A stretch of DNA of 64,000 nt from Aggregatibacter aphrophilus ATCC 33389 (GTDB lineage Bacteria; Pseudomonadota; Gammaproteobacteria; Enterobacterales; Pasteurellaceae), in contig NZ_LR134327.1 in the NCBI RefSeq assembly GCF_900636915.1, positions 1,550,001-1,614,000 of the forward strand, given 5' to 3'. The notes beneath the pieces are model-generated. The model worked only from the letters and a program-made list of their open reading frames with translations, did no database searches and was not told where the DNA came from. Both the position numbers and the translations under genes were made by a program. Position 1 is the first letter of the stretch. Each line of letters starts with the position of its first letter. This document shows positions 48,112 to 58,280 of this stretch, one piece after another.

Positions 48112-51100
48112 TGACTGAAGAATTATCCCTGGAAAATGAAGTAATGGATACGGTGGCTTCTGGTGTAGCGCCGGTTATCTTTAACCAAAACAGTGGGGTA
48201 GAACGCGGTAAGTTCCGTTCTTTAACGCTCATCAACTGGAACGGTTTCTTTGCCCGAACTTTTGATTTAGACGAATTGGTCACGACACTTTCCGGTGGTA
48301 ACGGTGCCGGTAAATCTACGACCATGGCCGGATTTGTGACAGCGTTGATTCCGGATTTAACCTTATTGCACTTCCGTAACACCACGGAAGCCGGTGCCAC
48401 AAGCGGTTCTCGTGATAAAGGTTTACACGGTAAATTGCGTCCGGGCGTGTGTTACGCGGCGTTGGATACCATCAACTCCCGTCATCAACGAATTATCGTT
48501 GGTGTCCGTCTGCAACAGGTGGCAGGGCGTGATAAAAAAGTGGATTTAAAAACCTTTTCTATTCAAGGTGTAGAATTGTCTGTCAATCCGACTGCACTTT
48601 TCATCGAGACGATTAACGAACGTCAAGCGCGCGTACTGACCTTAAATGAACTAAAAGACAAGGTTGAGCAGGGTGGCGCCCAATTTAAACAATATCATTC
48701 CATCACCGATTACCACGGCATGATGTTTGATTTGGGGATTATTCCAAAACGCTTACGTTCTTCTTCAGACCGTAGCAAATTCTATAAACTCATCGAAGCC
48801 TCTTTATACGGCGGTATTTCCAGCGCCATTACCCGTTCATTACGGGATTATTTATTGCCGGAAAATCTTGGTGTGAAAAAAGCCTTCCAAGACATGGAAA
48901 GTGCTTTACGTGAAAACCGCATGACGCTAGAAGCCATTAAAGTCACCCAAGCAGATCGCGATTTATTCAAGCATTTAATCACCGAATCTACTAATTATGT
49001 GGCGGCGGATTATATGCGTAATGCCAATGAACGTCGTGGCAATATTGAAAGCGCATTAGGTTTCCGTCAAGAATGGTATAAAGCCAAATTTGAACAGGAT
49101 TTATCGCAACATCGTTTGGTTGATTTAAGCCGTGAAGCCGCCGAATTGGCAGAGAATGAAAGAATCCTGGAAGTGGATCATCAAAGTGCGCTTGATCACC
49201 TGAATTTGGTGTTAAATGCGTTACGTCATCAGGAAAAAATTTCTCGTTATCAAGAAGATGTCAACGAACTGACCGAGCGCTTGGAAGAGCAAAAAATGGT
49301 GGTTGAAACCGCTAACGAGCAACTGGAAGAAAGTCAGGCTCAATTTGAACAAACAGAACAAGAAGTTGACAACTTGCGTTCCCAATTAGCAGATTATCAG
49401 CAAGCTCTTGATGCACAACAAACCCGTGCATTGCAATATCAGCAAGCAATTCAAGCTTTAGAAAAAGCTAAGACCTTGTGTGGATTAGCCGATTTAGCTG
49501 TGAAAAATGTAGATGTGTATCACGAAGAATTTGAAGCGCAAGCGGAAGTGTTGACGGATAAAGTACTTGAATTAGAGCAAAAAATGTCTATTTCCGAGGC
49601 GGCGAAAACGCAATTTGATAAAGCCTATCAATTGGTTTGTAAAATTGCCGGAGAAGTGCCACGTTCTGCCGCGTGGGAAAGTGCAAAAGAATTGTTACGC
49701 GAATATCCGACACAAAAGCTTCAAGCGCAACAAACACCGCAATTGCGTGCTAAGTTACATGAGTTAGAGCAACGCTTAAATCAACAACAAAGTGCGGTCA
49801 GATTATTAAACGATTTTAATCAACGTGCGAATCAAAGCTTAGAAACGGCGGATGAATTAGAAGCGTTCTATGGCGATCAAGAAGCCTTAATTGAGGATTT
49901 ATCTGCCGAACTTTCCGAGTTGGTTGAGCAACGTTCAACTCTGCGTCAAAAACGTGAAAATTTGACCGCACTTTATGAAGAAAATGCGCGTAAAGCGCCG
50001 GCTTGGTTAACCGCTCAAGCCGCATTGGAACGTTTGCAGGATCAAAGTGGCGAGCAATTCGAGGGCAGCCAGGATGTGATGAATTTCATGCAATTACGAT
50101 TGATAAAAGAACGTGAATTGACCATGGAACGCAACCAGCTAGAACTTCAACGTCAGCAATTAGATGAGCAAATTAGCCGTTTAAGTCAGCCGGATGGTTC
50201 GGAAGATGCCCGCTTGAATGTGCTTGCAGAACGTTTTGGTGGCGTGTTGCTGTCTGAATTATACGATGATGTGCCGATCGAAGACGCGCCTTATTTCTCT
50301 GCCTTATACGGCCCGGCACGCCACGCTATTGTGGTGCGTGATTTGAATGCGGTGAAAGAGCAACTCGCTAATTTGGAAGATTGTCCGGAAGATTTGTATT
50401 TAATCGAGGGCGATCCGGCGGCGTTTGACGACAGCGTACTTTCCGCGCAAGAGCTGGAGCTTGGTGTGGTTGTTCAGGTGTCCGATCGTGAATTACGTTA
50501 TTCCAAATTCCCTGAAATTCCGTTGTTCGGCCGTGCGGCTCGTGAAAAACATTTGGAAGAATTACAGGCTAAACGTGAGGAAGTGGCGGAGCAGTATGCA
50601 CAGCGTGCTTTTGACGTGCAAAAATGTCAGCGTTTACATGAGCATTTTAGCCAGTTTGTTGGTCTGCATTTAGCCTTGGCATTCCAAGCGAATCCGGAAC
50701 AACTGATGGCGCAGACCAATCAACAACGCAATGAAATTGAACGCGAGCTTAATCAATTGGTTATCGGCGAGCAACAAATTCGTCTTCGTTTAGATGATGC
50801 GAAAGAAAGAATGCAGTTGTTGAATAAATTAATTCCGCAATTGCCATTATTGGCTGATGATAGCTTAACTGATCGCATTGAAGAATGCCGTGAGCAATTA
50901 GATTTGGCAGAGCAGGATGAATTATTTATCCGTCAGCACGGCGTCACGTTGTCACAATTAGAACCGATTGCTAACACCTTGCAAAGCGACCCGGAAAATT
51001 ACGAGCACTTAAAAGCCGATTATGAACAAGCCATTCAGCTACAAAAACAAGTACAACAAAAAGTCTTTGCCTTGGCGGATGTGGTGCAACGCAAAGCGCA

Positions 51101-52604
51101 TTTCAATTATGCGGAAAGCGTACAAACGGAAACCTCTGAATTAAACGAACAATTACGCGCGCGTTTAGAACAAATGCAGCAACAACGTGAAATTCAGCGC
51201 GAACAATTACGTCAGGTTCAAGCGCAATATGCTCAGTACAATCAAGTGTTGATTCAATTGCAAAGTTCTTTCAACAGTAAAAATCAAATGTTGCAGGAAT
51301 TGATGCAAGAAATTGGTGAATTGGGTGTGCGTGCTGATGAAGGCGCGGAAGAACGTGCCAAAATTCGTCGTGACGAGTTATATCAACAACTTTCTACTAA
51401 TCGCCAACGCCGTTCTTATATTGAAAAACAACTCACCCTTATCGAAAGTGAAGCGGAAAATCTGACTCGTCGTATTCGTAAAGCAGAACGTGATTATAAA
51501 ACCCAGCGTGAGTTGGTGACGGCGGCAAAAATGAGTTGGTGTGTGGTGCTTCGTTTATCCCGTAATTCTGATGTAGAAAAACGTTTAAATCGTCGTGAAT
51601 TAGCCTATTTATCCGCAGATGAATTACGTTCCATGTCAGATAAAGCGCTAGGTGCGTTGCGTACAGCGGTTGCTGACAACGAATATCTGCGTGATGCTTT
51701 GCGTTTATCAGAAGATAGCCGTAAACCGGAAAATAAAGTGCGGTTCTTTATCGCCGTATATCAACATCTGCGTGAACGTATTCGTCAGGATATTCTGAAA
51801 ACTGATGACCCGATTGATGCAATTGAACAAATGGAAATCGAGCTTTCCCGCTTAACGGAAGAATTGACCGGCCGTGAACAAAAATTGGCGATCAGTTCTG
51901 AAAGTGTGGCGAATATCATGCGTAAAACCATTCAACGTGAACAAAATCGCATTCGTATGCTGAATCAAGGCCTGCAAAATATCGCCTTTGGTCAGGTGAA
52001 ATCGGTACGTTTGGTGGTAAATATTCGTGATACGCATGCTATGTTGTTAGATGCGTTATCCGGCAATCAGTCGGATTATCAAGATCTGTTCAGTGACAAC
52101 CGCATGACTTTCTCTGAGGCCATTGCGAAACTATATCAACGTCTCAACCCGCATATCGATGTAGGGCAACGTACTGCGCAAACCATCGGTGAGGAATTAT
52201 TGGATTACCGTAATTACCTTGACTTAGAAGTGGAAGTGTATCGTGGCGCAGATGGTTGGTTACGCGCAGAAAGCGGCGCATTATCCACCGGGGAGGCTAT
52301 TGGTACCGGTATGTCCATCCTCTTAATGGTGGTACAAAGCTGGGAAGAAGAAAGCCGTCGTATTCGCGGCAAAGACATCGTGCCGTGCCGTTTATTATTC
52401 CTAGATGAAGCGGCTCGTCTTGATGCGAAATCCATTTCTACTTTATTTGAGCTATGCGAACGCCTGGATATGCAACTATTGATTGCTGCACCGGAAAACA
52501 TCAGCCCGGAAAAAGGCACCACCTATAAACTGGTGCGTAAAATCTCCGGTAATCACGAACACGTCCATGTGGTCGGATTACGCGGATTCGGCGCAACAGA
52601 GTAG
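48111..52604 (+). CDS. mukB: Chromosome partition protein MukB (SMC-like ATPase)
   Basis: A 1497-residue condensin ATPase (E. coli 1486). Walker [13 protein letters not shown] near residue 61 in the N-terminal head; two coiled-coil arms (about 300-660 and 840-1190) around the hinge ([23 protein letters not shown] near 720, quoted in part); C-terminal head with [17 protein letters not shown] near 1390 and Walker [12 protein letters not shown] near 1425. Two or more uptake sequences lie in the coiled coil. It compacts and separates chromosomes with MukE, MukF and topoisomerase IV. The gene ends at an uptake-sequence hairpin. Confidence 0.97.
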   Translation: MTEELSLENEVMDTVASGVAPVIFNQNSGVERGKFRSLTLINWNGFFARTFDLDELVTTLSGGNGAGKSTTMAGFVTALIPDLTLLHFRNTTEAGATSGSRDKGLHGKLRPGVCYAALDTINSRHQRIIVGVRLQQVAGRDKKVDLKTFSIQGVELSVNPTALFIETINERQARVLTLNELKDKVEQGGAQFKQYHSITDYHGMMFDLGIIPKRLRSSSDRSKFYKLIEASLYGGISSAITRSLRDYLLPENLGVKKAFQDMESALRENRMTLEAIKVTQADRDLFKHLITESTNYVAADYMRNANERRGNIESALGFRQEWYKAKFEQDLSQHRLVDLSREAAELAENERILEVDHQSALDHLNLVLNALRHQEKISRYQEDVNELTERLEEQKMVVETANEQLEESQAQFEQTEQEVDNLRSQLADYQQALDAQQTRALQYQQAIQALEKAKTLCGLADLAVKNVDVYHEEFEAQAEVLTDKVLELEQKMSISEAAKTQFDKAYQLVCKIAGEVPRSAAWESAKELLREYPTQKLQAQQTPQLRAKLHELEQRLNQQQSAVRLLNDFNQRANQSLETADELEAFYGDQEALIEDLSAELSELVEQRSTLRQKRENLTALYEENARKAPAWLTAQAALERLQDQSGEQFEGSQDVMNFMQLRLIKERELTMERNQLELQRQQLDEQISRLSQPDGSEDARLNVLAERFGGVLLSELYDDVPIEDAPYFSALYGPARHAIVVRDLNAVKEQLANLEDCPEDLYLIEGDPAAFDDSVLSAQELELGVVVQVSDRELRYSKFPEIPLFGRAAREKHLEELQAKREEVAEQYAQRAFDVQKCQRLHEHFSQFVGLHLALAFQANPEQLMAQTNQQRNEIERELNQLVIGEQQIRLRLDDAKERMQLLNKLIPQLPLLADDSLTDRIEECREQLDLAEQDELFIRQHGVTLSQLEPIANTLQSDPENYEHLKADYEQAIQLQKQVQQKVFALADVVQRKAHFNYAESVQTETSELNEQLRARLEQMQQQREIQREQLRQVQAQYAQYNQVLIQLQSSFNSKNQMLQELMQEIGELGVRADEGAEERAKIRRDELYQQLSTNRQRRSYIEKQLTLIESEAENLTRRIRKAERDYKTQRELVTAAKMSWCVVLRLSRNSDVEKRLNRRELAYLSADELRSMSDKALGALRTAVADNEYLRDALRLSEDSRKPENKVRFFIAVYQHLRERIRQDILKTDDPIDAIEQMEIELSRLTEELTGREQKLAISSESVANIMRKTIQREQNRIRMLNQGLQNIAFGQVKSVRLVVNIRDTHAMLLDALSGNQSDYQDLFSDNRMTFSEAIAKLYQRLNPHIDVGQRTAQTIGEELLDYRNYLDLEVEVYRGADGWLRAESGALSTGEAIGTGMSILLMVVQSWEEESRRIRGKDIVPCRLLFLDEAARLDAKSISTLFELCERLDMQLLIAAPENISPEKGTTYKLVRKISGNHEHVHVVGLRGFGATE

Positions 52605-52617
52605 TTTAATAAATAAA

Positions 52618-52658
52618 AAAGTGCGGTTAAAAAATGAAGTGTTTTTTGACCGCACTTT
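52618..52658 (+). terminator. Uptake-sequence hairpin terminator after mukB
   Basis: A 17-base stem (52618-52634 with 52642-52658) built from inverted uptake sequences with A/T extensions and a 7-base loop; one T·G pair. Confidence 0.8.
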
Positions 52659-52680
52659 ATTTCGTTAAAAGGAAAATAAA

Positions 52681-53553
52681 ATGCACAATCTCATTATCGC
52701 CGTTCTCTGTAGCGTTGCGGTGTCTGTATTATTAAAAGTGGCTCGTAAACGCAATATCGTTATTCAGCAAGCCATTGCCTTTAACTATATTGTTGCGTTG
52801 TCACTTAGCTGGTTTTTATTGAAACCGGATTTCAAAGGGCTTGAATTTACTGACTTTATCGCACAAAGCGAAAATACGCCGATTTTCTTAGCATTAGGTA
52901 TTCTATTGCCAAGCGTGTTTATTATTATGTCCAAAGCCGTAGAATTCGCCGGTATTGTACGTTCTGATGCGGCACAACGCTTATCCTTATTTTTACCTAT
53001 TCTCGCTGCGTTTTTGATTTTCCACGAAACCCTAAGCCAATCAAAAGTCGTTGGTATTGTGTTGGCATTTGCCGGGTTGTTTTGCCTTTTAAGCAAACCG
53101 AATCAACAAAGTGCGGTCGATTTTCGAGGTGTTTTGGGCTTAGTCGGTGTGTGGTTTGGCTATGGCATCATCGATATTTTGTTTAAACAAGTAGCGAAAA
53201 GCGGGGGAGCATTCCCAACGACGCTATTCATTGCGTTTTCCTTGGCCGCCTGCATTATGTTTATTTACTTGTTATTCAAACGAACTCAATGGAATGTCGC
53301 CAGTTTTGTGGGCGGCATTATTTTAGGTGTGCTGAATTTCTTCAATATTCTATTTTATATTAAAGCTCACCAGAGTTTTGGCTCGAATCCAACATTAGTT
53401 TTTGCCGGCATGAACATTGGGGTGATTTGTTTAGGTACAATTACCGGCGCATTAATTTTTAAAGAAAAAATCAGTAAAGTTAACTGGTTAGGCATTGTAT
53501 TCAGCTTGTGTGCAATTTTCTGTTTGTATTATCTAGATAAAATCTTGGCTTAA
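52681..53553 (+). CDS. EamA/DMT family transporter
   Basis: A 290-residue inner-membrane protein of ten hydrophobic segments (first LIIAVLCSVAVSVLLKVA, last LGIVFSLCAIFCLYYL). An AVEFAGIVRSDAAQRLSLFLPI block near residue 80 and the closing FKEKISKVNWLGI are EamA-like. The substrate is unknown. It lies between mukB and sbcB; its stop is about a dozen bases before the sbcB start, suggesting co-transcription. Confidence 0.8.
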   Translation: MHNLIIAVLCSVAVSVLLKVARKRNIVIQQAIAFNYIVALSLSWFLLKPDFKGLEFTDFIAQSENTPIFLALGILLPSVFIIMSKAVEFAGIVRSDAAQRLSLFLPILAAFLIFHETLSQSKVVGIVLAFAGLFCLLSKPNQQSAVDFRGVLGLVGVWFGYGIIDILFKQVAKSGGAFPTTLFIAFSLAACIMFIYLLFKRTQWNVASFVGGIILGVLNFFNILFYIKAHQSFGSNPTLVFAGMNIGVICLGTITGALIFKEKISKVNWLGIVFSLCAIFCLYYLDKILA

Positions 53554-53567
53554 ATTTGAGAAAAATG

Positions 53568-54992
53568 ATGGCAAAAAACGATTTCAGCTTTTTCATTTAT
53601 GACTATGAAAGTTTTGGTGTCAATCCGGCAACCGATCGCCCTGCACAATTTGGTGGTATTCGTACAGATGCCAATTTTAATATTATCGGCGAGCCCGTTG
53701 TGTTGTATTGCAAGCAAACCAACGATTATTTACCCGCTCCGGAAGCAGTGTTAGTGACAGGCATTACACCACAGGAGTGTAATGAAAAAGGCCTACCGGA
53801 ACCGGATTTTGCCGCTCGAATTTTACAGGAATTCAGCCAACCAAATACCTGTGTTATGGGCTTTAATAATATTCGTTATGACGATGAAATGACACGCTAT
53901 ACCTTTTATCGTAATTTTATTGACCCTTATGAATACAGCTGGAAAAACGGTAATTCCCGTTGGGATTTGTTGGATTTAGTGCGTGCGTGTTATGCCTTGC
54001 GCCCCGATGGCATTGAGTGGCCTTTAGATGATGAAGGCATGCCGAGTTTTCGTTTAGAAAAACTGACAGAAGCGAATGGAATAGAACATACCAATGCTCA
54101 TGATGCGATGTCTGATGTGTATGCCACCATTGAAATGGCAAAATTAATTAAGCAAAAACAGCCGAAGTTATTTCAATATTTCTTTGAAAATCGTGGAAAA
54201 AAAGAGATTGAAAAGCTCATTAATACCGCAGAAATGACACCGTTAGTACATGTATCGGGAATGTTAGGAAATTACCGTGGAAATACGACATTAATTGCCC
54301 CTTTAGCTTGGCACCCAACAAATAAAAATGCGGTGATAGTGTGTGATTTAACGGCCAATATTGATGACCTACTGACAAAATCGGCAGAGGAGTTACGTGA
54401 AAAGCTTTATACGAAAAAAGAAACGTTATTAGAGGCCAGAGTGCTTCCTGTTCCGTTAAAGCTCATTCATATCAATAAATGTCCTATTGTAGCGCCGGAA
54501 AAAACCTTATTGTCTCAAAATGCTGAACGTTTAGGGATTGATCGAGAGTTGTGTGCACAAAATCAACAGCGTTTGTTGGCATCTAAGGATATTCGTCAAA
54601 AAGTCATGGATATTTTTCAGCAAGATCGCGAGTTTGAACCATCTGATAATGTTGAAACTGAACTTTATAATGGCTTTTTTAGTGATGCAGATAAAAACAA
54701 TATAGCGATTTTACGCACTTTGGAGCCCGAAAAGCTCGCTGAACATAATCTGAGTTTTCAAGACCCAAGAATCCCTCAATTGTTGTTTCATTATCGAGCG
54801 AGACATTTTTATCGCACATTGAACCGAGCTGAACAAATTAAATGGCAGAAATATCGCCAGAAAAAATTAGAGGCTGAAGTTTTGCGATTTGAGCAAAGCC
54901 TTCAAGAGTTAGCTACACAAAATGAGCACAATGAAGAAAAACTGACTTTATTACGAAAAGTTTATGAATATGGCAATAAGATAATTGGTTAG
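53568..54992 (+). CDS. sbcB: Exodeoxyribonuclease I
   Basis: A 474-residue DnaQ-fold enzyme (E. coli 475) that degrades single-stranded DNA 3' to 5' in mismatch repair and recombination. ExoI motif FFIYDYESFGVNPATDRPAQF near residue 6 (with the catalytic D and E), NIRYDDEMTRY near 106, and ANGIEHTNAHDAMSDVYATI near 165 (HxAxxD) are present; the C-terminal SH3-like and helical domains follow. ATG at 53568 is chosen over 53565 and an upstream TTG because GAGAA lies at the better distance. Confidence 0.95.
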   Translation: MAKNDFSFFIYDYESFGVNPATDRPAQFGGIRTDANFNIIGEPVVLYCKQTNDYLPAPEAVLVTGITPQECNEKGLPEPDFAARILQEFSQPNTCVMGFNNIRYDDEMTRYTFYRNFIDPYEYSWKNGNSRWDLLDLVRACYALRPDGIEWPLDDEGMPSFRLEKLTEANGIEHTNAHDAMSDVYATIEMAKLIKQKQPKLFQYFFENRGKKEIEKLINTAEMTPLVHVSGMLGNYRGNTTLIAPLAWHPTNKNAVIVCDLTANIDDLLTKSAEELREKLYTKKETLLEARVLPVPLKLIHINKCPIVAPEKTLLSQNAERLGIDRELCAQNQQRLLASKDIRQKVMDIFQQDREFEPSDNVETELYNGFFSDADKNNIAILRTLEPEKLAEHNLSFQDPRIPQLLFHYRARHFYRTLNRAEQIKWQKYRQKKLEAEVLRFEQSLQELATQNEHNEEKLTLLRKVYEYGNKIIG

Positions 54993-55066
54993 AAAGTGCG
55001 GTCAAATTTTTTAATGTTTTTTCAATAGAATAAAAGAGACAACGTCACTAAATATTAAATAATGAA

Positions 55067-55098
55067 AACACGCTGGATAAAAATTCAGCGTGTTTTTT
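55067..55098 (+). terminator. Rho-independent terminator after sbcB
   Basis: AACACGCTG (55067-55075) pairs with CAGCGTGTT (55086-55094) around a 10-base loop, followed by T. Confidence 0.9.
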
Positions 55099-55099
55099 A

Positions 55100-56040
55100 T
55101 TATTATGTATTTTAAAAATTCAGCATAAATGAGTCTGATAATTACCTCAGATTTCACGTAGCGCGATCTATTTCATATGGTTTATCTATGAAACAGAGTA
55201 ATTTTTATAGTAAAAACATGATATTAAAATGGATAGATATAAGTTGTGATTTAGGCTCATTTAAATACCTTTATCGACTTCATTTCTTATTGAAGAATTA
55301 TTTACATTTCAAATTTAAAGTCTATAACTTCATTTATTAATTTGTTACATACCTTGTTGGTGTGAGTTTTTGTCTAGTTTTACTAGTAAGAGTGACTTGT
55401 GAATAAGTCTGTGTTTTCATTAAATCGTAGTGTTTGTTTACTTTGTCACTAACTTCGCATAATGTATATTATGTTAAATAAATGAGATAGAGAAGTAACT
55501 TTCAAAGAATGATATACGACTCTTTTAATCATTACCTTGTAACTATTGTAAAGTTAAGATTTTAGTGATTTAAGCTTTGATGAAAGAAATTCAGGATTGG
55601 GAAAATAATGGATATCTATCTCCTTTGATAAATTACTTTGGAACGTTGCTTATACCATGTATATATCTTTATTCAGTGATAACGCTGTATATAAATCTGA
55701 GATGATTTTTTAGACTATAGTTAATTTATATAAGAGACACTCAGAACGTTACCTATGTTTATCCACCAATTTGTAATAAATATTGGTAACTACTTTTCTC
55801 TACTCTCCTTTACCTACTTTATGTGTGTAATGAGAGGTTTTAACAATCTATTTACAATTGAGAATTTATTTCAATAATCTTATATAAATGAGAATTGTTG
55901 TTATTGTGAAATTTATTTAAAATTAATAGGTTATACCATAATCCATTAAACTTTAGATTGACTATTCTCAATTGAGTGAATAAAATGCGCACAGCAAATT
56001 AAGTTGTATTGTGAATCTTATTAACAAAATCATTAAGGAA
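55100..56040. other. About 950 bases of AT-rich DNA without a convincing gene
   Basis: All six frames are broken by frequent stops; the best short ORF (55188-55340, about 50 codons) has no ribosome-binding site and a low-complexity, Tyr/Leu/Lys/Phe-rich product. There are no uptake sequences. The 3' end carries the ferritin promoter and GAGAAT-type elements (separate entries). A small hairpin CATAAT/ATTATG lies near 55460. It could be a long regulatory leader, an untranslated RNA, or a gene eroded beyond recognition. Confidence 0.5.
55855..55986 (+). promoter_or_regulatory. Ferritin promoter with palindromic operator in its spacer
   Basis: TTGACT (55958-55963), a 17-base spacer, then TAAAAT (55981-55986); transcription would start near 55993. 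The spacer contains the 10-base palindrome CTCAATTGAG (55968-55977). CAATTGAGAAT at 55855-55865 is the exact reverse complement of ATTCTCAATTG at 55964-55974, and a third TGAGAATTG copy lies at 55889-55897. The GAGAAT hexamers resemble Fur half-sites, but no full consensus Fur box was seen. Confidence 0.6.
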
Positions 56041-56051
56041 AGGAGTTGGTT

Positions 56052-56477
56052 ATGCTTAGTAAAGCAATTACAGCAAAATTAAATGAACAGATTAACCTTG
56101 AGTTTTACTCGTCAAATGTTTATTTACAAATGAGTGCATGGTGTGACAATCATGGTTATGAAGGCGCAGCAGCATTTTTACTTCGTCACGCAGATGAAGA
56201 ATTGGAACATATGCAAAAGTTATTCACTTATGTAAGTGAAACCAGTGGTATGCCACTATTGGGTAAAATTGAAGCGCCTAAACACGATTACACCTCATTA
56301 AAAGAAGTTTTTGAAACAACACTGGCACACGAAAAACTAGTGACTTCCAAAATTAATGAGCTAGTTGAATGTACTTTTGCAGAAAAAGACTACTCCAGTT
56401 TCAACTTCTTGCAATGGTATGTAGCAGAACAACATGAAGAAGAAAAATTGTTTAACAGTATTGTTGATAAATTCTAA
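56052..56477 (+). CDS. ftnA: Ferritin A, copy 1, truncated by a stop codon
   Basis: A 141-residue non-heme ferritin; AGGAG lies six bases before the ATG. The ferroxidase ligands Glu17, Glu50 and His53 (EELEH) are present and the four-helix bundle is complete up to [15 protein letters not shown]. Translation then meets TAA at 56475-56477, but the same frame continues for 19 codons (LLGESGTALYYIDRELKTL) to TAA at 56535, aligning with the end of the second ferritin ([16 protein letters not shown]). The missing part corresponds to the C-terminal E helix that lines the four-fold channel in ferritin cages. Ferritins oxidise and store iron. It shares a transcript with copy 2. Confidence 0.88.
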   Translation: MLSKAITAKLNEQINLEFYSSNVYLQMSAWCDNHGYEGAAAFLLRHADEELEHMQKLFTYVSETSGMPLLGKIEAPKHDYTSLKEVFETTLAHEKLVTSKINELVECTFAEKDYSSFNFLQWYVAEQHEEEKLFNSIVDKF

Positions 56478-56555
56478 CTTCTTGGTGAAAGTGGCACTGC
56501 CCTTTATTATATTGATCGTGAATTAAAAACTTTATAAGAATTTGGGAGAAATAAG

Positions 56556-57056
56556 ATGTTATCAAATAGCGTGATTAAACTATTAAATGATCAAATGAAT
56601 TTGGAATTTTATTCTTCAAATTTATACTTACAAATGAGTGCATGGTGTGAACAAGAGGGTTTTGAAGGTGCAGCTAAATTTTTATCTGCCCATGCTGCTG
56701 AAGAAATGCAACACATGCGTAAACTATTCACTTATTTAAATGAAACAGGTGCATTGGCAGTGATTAGCCAAATTGACGAACCTCCACATCAATTTACTTC
56801 ATTAAAACAAGTGCTTGAATTGACTTACCAACATGAAAAATTAATTACTAGTAAGATTAACGAGTTAGTGGGTAAAACTTTTGAAGAAAAGGACTACTCT
56901 GCATTTAACTTCTTACAATGGTATGTAGCGGAACAACATGAAGAAGAAAAATTGTTCAGTAGTATTCTTGATAAATTAAATCTACTTGGTGAAGACGGTA
57001 AAGGTTTATTCCTTGTAGATAAAGATTTAGCTGCATTAGCGACAGCAAGTAACTAA
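56556..57056 (+). CDS. ftnA: Ferritin A, copy 2
   Basis: A 166-residue non-heme ferritin of normal length, starting [22 protein letters not shown]. Ferroxidase residues Glu17, Glu50 and His53 (EEMQH) are conserved, and the C-terminal E-helix segment [19 protein letters not shown] is intact, in contrast to copy 1. GGAGA precedes the ATG. Tandem ftnA genes are known in Haemophilus and may form mixed 24-subunit cages. Followed by a strong terminator. Confidence 0.95.
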   Translation: MLSNSVIKLLNDQMNLEFYSSNLYLQMSAWCEQEGFEGAAKFLSAHAAEEMQHMRKLFTYLNETGALAVISQIDEPPHQFTSLKQVLELTYQHEKLITSKINELVGKTFEEKDYSAFNFLQWYVAEQHEEEKLFSSILDKLNLLGEDGKGLFLVDKDLAALATASN

Positions 57057-57071
57057 TCTGATAAACCTAAA

Positions 57072-57105
57072 AAAGGCTAAGTTTTACAACTTAGCCTTTC
57101 TTTTT
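57072..57105. terminator. Bidirectional terminator after the ferritin pair
   Basis: AAAGGCTAAGTT (57072-57083) pairs with AACTTAGCCTTT (57088-57099) around a 4-base loop, with T following and A before, serving the ferritins and the convergent small gene. Confidence 0.92.
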
Positions 57106-57118
57106 ATATTCGATTTAT

Positions 57119-57274
57119 TCACCGAGTCGAAAGTGCGGTTGATTTTTGAGGTATTTCTTGGGAAGTGGTTTCTGGTTGATAGTAGATAGTACGGTAAGAA
57201 AATGCAATAAGTAATATTATCAACATGATAAGAATTTGAATTAAGCGTTTTTTTGTAAGTTTTTCGGCTGCCAT
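57119..57274 (-). CDS. Small single-helix membrane protein
   Basis: A 51-residue protein: a short basic N-terminus (MAAEKLTKKRL), one transmembrane helix (IQILIMLIILLIAFSY) and a polar tail. The ATG at 57274 has a weak GAG upstream; a longer frame from 57316 adds a basic stretch but lacks a ribosome-binding site and starts next to the FNR box. It is divergent from fnr and could share that control site. I do not recognise the family. An uptake sequence lies in its last codons. Confidence 0.55.
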   Translation of the reverse strand: MAAEKLTKKRLIQILIMLIILLIAFSYRTIYYQPETTSQEIPQKSTALSTR

Positions 57275-57328
57275 ATTTTTTCTCGTACTGCGTTTTATAC
57301 TTCTTAAATTTACCATTTAGTGATATTA

Positions 57329-57342
57329 TTGAGGTAGATCAA
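57329..57342. promoter_or_regulatory. FNR-type binding site between the small membrane gene and fnr
   Basis: TTGAG-GTAG-ATCAA matches the FNR consensus TTGAT-N4-ATCAA at nine of ten positions. It lies 45 bases before fnr, in a position for autoregulation, and also upstream of the divergent small gene. Confidence 0.75.
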
Positions 57343-57386
57343 TTTTACACGATTTTTGATATTTTTTCTTTGAATTTGGGGAACAG

Positions 57387-58160
57387 ATGAAAATTCTAAC
57401 GACAGAGACAAAATTAGGACGTCGAGTTCAATCCGGTGGATGTGCTATTCATTGTCAAAACTGCAGTATTAGTCAGTTGTGTATTCCTTTTACACTTAAT
57501 GAGCACGAATTGGATCAGTTAGACAATATTATTGAGCGCAAAAAGCCAATTCAAAAATCTCAAGTTCTTTTCAAAGCAGGAGATGAGTTAAGCTCACTCT
57601 ATGCAATTCGTTCAGGCACGATTAAATCTTACACGATCAGTGAAACCGGAGAAGAACAAATTACCTCGTTTCACTTGCCCGGTGATTTGGTTGGTTTTGA
57701 TGCCATTATGAATATGCAACATCCGAGTTTTGCTCAAGCCTTGGAAACAGCTATGGTGTGTGAAATTCCATTTGATATTTTAGATGATTTGTCCGGTAAA
57801 ATGCCGAAATTACGCCAACAAATTATGCGTTTGATGAGTAGTGAAATTAAAAGTGATCAGGAGATGATTTTGTTACTGTCTAAAATGAATGCAGAAGAAC
57901 GCTTGGCTGCTTTTATTTATAATCTCTCTCAACGCTATTCTGCTCGTGGTTTTTCTGCACGTGAATTTCGTTTAACCATGACCCGTGGCGATATTGGTAA
58001 CTATCTTGGTTTAACGGTTGAAACCATCAGCCGTTTGTTGGGGCGTTTCCAAAAGTTAGGTATTTTATCGGTTCAAGGTAAATACATTACGATTAATAAT
58101 ATGGCTGAATTAATCGAATTATCCGGCATGAATAAAACTAAAATCAAAATGGTTATCTAA
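57387..58160 (+). CDS. fnr: Fumarate/nitrate reduction regulator FNR
   Basis: A 257-residue CRP/FNR-family transcription factor (E. coli 250) that switches gene expression on oxygen loss. Cysteines 23, 26 and 32 ([11 protein letters not shown]) plus Cys125 (MVCEIPF) match the four [4Fe-4S] ligands; Cys19 equals the non-ligand Cys16 of E. coli. A cyclic-nucleotide-like beta-roll spans about 40-150, a dimerisation helix about 145-165, and the DNA-recognition helix [13 protein letters not shown] near 215. An FNR site upstream suggests autoregulation. It is followed by uspE, as in E. coli. Confidence 0.97.
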   Translation: MKILTTETKLGRRVQSGGCAIHCQNCSISQLCIPFTLNEHELDQLDNIIERKKPIQKSQVLFKAGDELSSLYAIRSGTIKSYTISETGEEQITSFHLPGDLVGFDAIMNMQHPSFAQALETAMVCEIPFDILDDLSGKMPKLRQQIMRLMSSEIKSDQEMILLLSKMNAEERLAAFIYNLSQRYSARGFSAREFRLTMTRGDIGNYLGLTVETISRLLGRFQKLGILSVQGKYITINNMAELIELSGMNKTKIKMVI

Positions 58161-58280
58161 TTCCTTTCCTATGACTAGTGCAGCAAAAATGTTGACTTGA
58201 TCGCCTTTTTTAAAAACTGTGCCTTGTTATTTCATCAAATATGTTCTACCCTATTTGAGTTGCAATAATGGAGGTTATGT

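Noticed and set aside
55188..55340. Short ORF of about 50 codons in the gene-free region
   Set aside because: No ribosome-binding site, and a composition expected from AT-rich noncoding DNA.
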